The notes under the pieces were generated by a model that was given only the letters and a program-made list of their open reading frames with translations, was not told the DNA's origin and did not search any database. Source: an uncultured Selenomonadales bacterium (GTDB lineage: Bacteria > Bacillota > Negativicutes > Selenomonadales > Selenomonadaceae). Taken from it: 8,963 nt of DNA. Positions within the stretch are counted from its first letter, which is position 1, and every line of letters starts with the position of its first letter. Positions 6,809-8,963 of the stretch are shown here, piece by piece. A program made the position numbers and the translations under genes. The stretch is from NCBI GenBank assembly GCA_946543495.1, contig CAMNLS010000042.1, positions 1-8,963 on the forward strand. Direction: 5' to 3'.

Positions 6809-6837
6809 AAAAAGGTGGCAGAAAATTTTCTGTCACC
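6809..6837 (-). terminator. Rho-independent terminator of the orphan gene upstream of min
   Basis: On the minus strand a near-perfect 12-bp inverted repeat (6837-6826 with 6825-6814, one G-T pair) has a self-complementary AAAATTTT centre and is followed by TTTTT (6813-6809). It starts 30 nt after the stop of the 6868-7971 gene and separates that gene from the min promoter. Confidence 0.8.
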
Positions 6838-6867
6838 GTGAACGAAGCTTCTGATTTAAACTTGCTG

Positions 6868-7971
6868 TTAATTTTTCCAACCATGTTTTGTGAGCCATTT
6901 CTCCAAATAGGGGCGGTCGTTATTTGAAGACTTTTCATACCAATCATTGCAGATAAAAAATTCCTCGCCACGTATCAAAAGGGGCTTTGCATAGTAACGA
7001 TTTTCATTTGAGCTGTCACGAATTTTACTCAAGACCGGATAATTAAGGTGGAAAGTATCTTTGCTATAGTTCGCGTTCTGCATGTTTTGAACGTCTTCTT
7101 CACTCGCCGCGCCCTTTTCCAACAACACGCGAAAATCTTCGTTCGCTAATTTTCCAATTGCTTTCTTGCCGTCTGAAGTGGATATTTTTGGCTTAATATT
7201 GCCGTTTAAATTATTACGCGGAGTTGAAGTGGATATTTCTTCGTTGCTCTCTTCTAAGTTATAGAACATGCCATAAAGTTGAATACTTCTGGAAAAAAGC
7301 TCGGAAGTATCGTTAATCACGCCGCCATTGCAAAGCTTAATAACGGGAGTCAAAATTTTCTCTTTAAAAGTTTCGTTATGCATTAACTTAAAGCGAAAAT
7401 TGAGGTCAAGTTCATTGAAAATACTTTGCAGTTTATCGACAGCCGGGACAAGCAGTTCTTCAACGTTGTTAAAGATTTTTGGTGCGGCAAAAATAATTTC
7501 GCCCTCATTTGTGTTGAAGAAACCTTTCAGGCAAAAAGCCGCCCGCGCCATTTTCTCCAAAACTTTAGCAGTCGTTTTATCTTTGCTACCGTAATTTAAG
7601 CCGAGCGTGTGAAAAGCAACTTCGACTGCGTAAAAATAATTTTTGTTGTCTTCGATAGACAATCCGATAAGGTCGCATTCGCCCTGCTTGATTAGCTGAG
7701 TCAAGCCAGTATTCTTTTTGAAGATCTCAAAAGGAATTTCCAAGTTGACAAAACCCATTTCATCATTATTATCATCGTCGGAATTATTAAGGAGCTTTCC
7801 GCCAAACTCTTTTTTGAAAGATTCATCAAGCAATTCAAGTAAGGGTTCAAGTTCGTCAAGATTTTTCAGTTCCCAACTTGTAGAAGGTTTCCAATTTGTT
7901 TGAACAATTTTACACGCTTTGACATGCCGAAGCCAAGAATAAATCAGAGACTCACCCATTTCCAACTTCAT
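6868..7971 (-). CDS. Unidentified protein with a PD-(D/E)XK-nuclease-like central region
   Basis: 367 residues, not recognised by name. Near residues 105-190 the order resembles a PD-(D/E)XK core: a strand with an acidic residue (GECDLIGLSIE), a second strand (YFYAVEVAFHTLGLNYGSK), a helix (AKVLEKMARAAFCLKGFF) and a strand (GEIIFAAPKI). The usual (D/E)xK lysine is absent: the motif reads EVA, with His and Lys further on. An N/D-rich spacer lies near residues 62-70 (NNSDDDNNDE). After a low-complexity linker (about 245-270) comes a C-terminal module (FRVLLEKGAASEEDV, FHLNYPVL, RYYAKPLLIRGEEFFICNDWYE, RPYLEKWL) that I associate, from memory only, with other bacterial hypotheticals. The start ATG 7969-7971 is set by AGGAGG 7 nt upstream; the frame stays open 23 codons further without such a site. 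It is monocistronic and visibly more AT-rich than its neighbours, which hints at transfer. Restriction or defence roles are only a guess. Confidence 0.7.
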   Translation of the reverse strand: MKLEMGESLIYSWLRHVKACKIVQTNWKPSTSWELKNLDELEPLLELLDESFKKEFGGKLLNNSDDDNNDEMGFVNLEIPFEIFKKNTGLTQLIKQGECDLIGLSIEDNKNYFYAVEVAFHTLGLNYGSKDKTTAKVLEKMARAAFCLKGFFNTNEGEIIFAAPKIFNNVEELLVPAVDKLQSIFNELDLNFRFKLMHNETFKEKILTPVIKLCNGGVINDTSELFSRSIQLYGMFYNLEESNEEISTSTPRNNLNGNIKPKISTSDGKKAIGKLANEDFRVLLEKGAASEEDVQNMQNANYSKDTFHLNYPVLSKIRDSSNENRYYAKPLLIRGEEFFICNDWYEKSSNNDRPYLEKWLTKHGWKN

Positions 7972-7986
7972 GATAAAACCTCCTGT

Positions 7987-8049
7987 AACAAAAATTTTTT
8001 TCATTATAAATAGTATACTTAAGTTTCGCAACATGAACAAAAATTTTTT
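7987..8049. repeat. 14-nt direct repeat around the orphan gene's promoter
   Basis: AACAAAAATTTTTT occurs exactly at 7987-8000 and 8036-8049, 49 bases apart, bracketing the probable promoter of the minus-strand gene. The core is a self-complementary A/T tract, so chance recurrence in AT-rich DNA is possible. Regulator binding or bendable DNA are alternatives. Confidence 0.5.
8003..8031 (-). promoter_or_regulatory. Probable promoter of the orphan minus-strand gene
   Basis: On the minus strand: TTGCGA (8031-8026), 17 nt, TATAAT (8008-8003), with transcription starting near 7996 and a leader of about 25 nt. A second, overlapping option is TTGTTC (8040-8035), 17 nt, TATACT (8017-8012). The -10 box of the first is perfect but its -35 matches only 4 of 6. 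Confidence 0.55.
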
Positions 8050-8095
8050 AAGACAATGGATTAATAAGCCCCATTTATAAATTTATTCGCGCTGA

Positions 8096-8124
8096 TTGAC
8101 TTTAGGATAAAGAAAATCTATAAT
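8096..8124 (+). promoter_or_regulatory. Sigma-A-type promoter of the carboxyltransferase gene
   Basis: TTGACT (8096-8101), 17-nt spacer, TATAAT (8119-8124); start of transcription near 8131. It diverges from the orphan gene's promoter, the two -35 regions being about 65 nt apart. Confidence 0.85.
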
Positions 8125-8126
8125 CG

Positions 8127-8141
8127 TTGCAAACGTTACAA
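8127..8141. promoter_or_regulatory. Possible LacI-family (cre-like) operator at the start of transcription
   Basis: TTGCAAACGTTACAA is an imperfect dyad (TTG.AA...TT.CAA) with the GCAAACGTT core typical of LacI/PurR/CcpA-family sites. It covers the predicted start of transcription, where a bound repressor would block initiation. It agrees with the cre consensus at only 7 of 10 fixed positions, so the call is tentative. Confidence 0.35.
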
Positions 8142-8164
8142 ATTTCTTTTAGGAGGGTGTATCT

Positions 8165-8963
8165 ATGGCGAAACCGCTTCAAATTATGGAAACAGTCTTG
8201 CGCGACGGACATCAATCGCTGTTGGCAACTCGTATGCGCTATCGTCAAATGGAGCCAATGCTGGCAAGTCTCGATAAAATCGGCTATAAAGCTCTGGAAG
8301 CTTGGGGCGGCGCGACCTTCGACAGCTGTTTGAGATTTTTGGACGAAGACCCCTGGGAACGCCTCGACAATCTTAAGAAGAACCTCAAGACCCCGATTCA
8401 AATGCTCCTGCGCGGACAAAATCTCTTGGGCTACAACCACTATTCCAACGACGTGGTAGAAAAATTCGTTCAGCACGCGTCCGCACACGGTATCGGCGTT
8501 TTCCGTATCTTCGACGCCCTTAACGACGTTCGCAATCTTCGCGTAGCGATTAAAGCCGCGCTTGCCTGCCCCGAAAAGCCCGAAGTCCAAGGTTGCTTAG
8601 TCTACACGATTAGCCCCGTTCATACTAATGAAATGTTCGTGGAGCTTGCTAAGGAACTTCAAGAAATGGGTTGTCACAGCGTCTGTATTAAAGACATGAG
8701 CGGCTTGCTTGCTCCTTACGCCGCCGATGACCTCGTTAAGAAACTCAAAGCCGGTCTCGACATTCCCGTTGAACTGCACACGCACTGCACGTCGGGCTTT
8801 GGTCATGCCACGTACCTTAAAGCGATTGAGGCGGGCGTTGACATCGTCGACTGTGCGTTAAGTCCGTTCTCAAGTGACACGTCCCAACCTTGCACTGAAA
8901 CTATCGTAGCAATGCTCCAAGGGCACGAACGCGACACTGGGCTTGACCGTCAGGCTATGACGC
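8165..8963 (+). CDS. Biotin-dependent carboxyltransferase subunit (pyruvate carboxylase subunit B / oxaloacetate decarboxylase alpha), 3'-truncated
   Basis: Carboxyltransferase of the HMGL-like TIM-barrel family, which moves CO2 between biotin and pyruvate/oxaloacetate. The visible 266 residues are the N-terminal barrel. ETVLRDGHQSL (9-19) has the metal-binding Asp14 and Gln17. Also present are WGGATFDSCLRFLDEDPWERL, MLLRGQNLLGY, VFRIFDALNDVRN, IKDMSG with Lys176 (the carbamylated metal ligand of the family) and HTH (His205, His207, metal ligands). ATG 8165 follows AGGAGG (8151-8156) by 8 nt and is preceded by a strong promoter. Whether it is pyruvate carboxylase B, a Na+-pumping oxaloacetate decarboxylase alpha chain or a transcarboxylase 5S subunit depends on the missing C-terminus (biotinyl domain or not) and on downstream genes. 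No damage is seen. Confidence 0.93.
   Translation, partial: MAKPLQIMETVLRDGHQSLLATRMRYRQMEPMLASLDKIGYKALEAWGGATFDSCLRFLDEDPWERLDNLKKNLKTPIQMLLRGQNLLGYNHYSNDVVEKFVQHASAHGIGVFRIFDALNDVRNLRVAIKAALACPEKPEVQGCLVYTISPVHTNEMFVELAKELQEMGCHSVCIKDMSGLLAPYAADDLVKKLKAGLDIPVELHTHCTSGFGHATYLKAIEAGVDIVDCALSPFSSDTSQPCTETIVAMLQGHERDTGLDRQAMT

Noticed and set aside
7972..8040. Longer N-terminus for the orphan gene
   Set aside because: The extension would cover the -10 box and the AGGAGG site that serves ATG 7969-7971, and no ribosome-binding site precedes it.
1..8963. CRISPR array, tRNA/rRNA genes, insertion sequences
   Set aside because: Both strands were read for regularly spaced repeats, tRNA-like cloverleaves, rRNA segments and transposase motifs with terminal repeats; none was seen.

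Overview
The window reads as chromosomal DNA of a diderm Firmicute of the class Negativicutes. Three things point there: two outer-membrane porins that each carry one N-terminal SLH domain and end in phenylalanine (the OmpM type), a complete minCDE operon, and strong AGGAGG ribosome-binding sites behind sigma-A-type promoters. The genus cannot be fixed from sequence alone.

Layout. 1-1256 (+): the 3' two thirds of groL, closed by a hairpin terminator. 1500-4758 (+): two tandem paralogous SLH porins, each a separate transcription unit with its own TTGACA-17-TATCAT promoter, a leader of roughly 100-140 nt with shared sequence blocks and helices, and its own terminator. 4850-4921: convergent terminators. 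4934-6741 (-): the minC-minD-minE operon with a good promoter (TTGGCA-17-TATAAT). 6809-8031 (-): one AT-rich orphan gene with its own terminator and likely promoter; its central part resembles a PD-(D/E)XK nuclease core, but the protein is not identified. 8096-8963 (+): promoter and 5' two thirds of a biotin-dependent carboxyltransferase subunit (pyruvate carboxylase subunit B / oxaloacetate decarboxylase alpha type), running off the end.

How it fits together. The genes are mostly housekeeping: protein folding, envelope architecture (porins that probably tether the outer membrane to peptidoglycan through the SLH domain), placement of the division site, and central C3/C4 carbon metabolism. No multi-gene accessory system is visible. 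The most interesting signals are the conserved, apparently structured 5' leader shared by both porin mRNAs, the constant-anchor/variable-barrel pattern of the duplicated porins, and the AT-rich orphan gene between minC and the carboxyltransferase gene.
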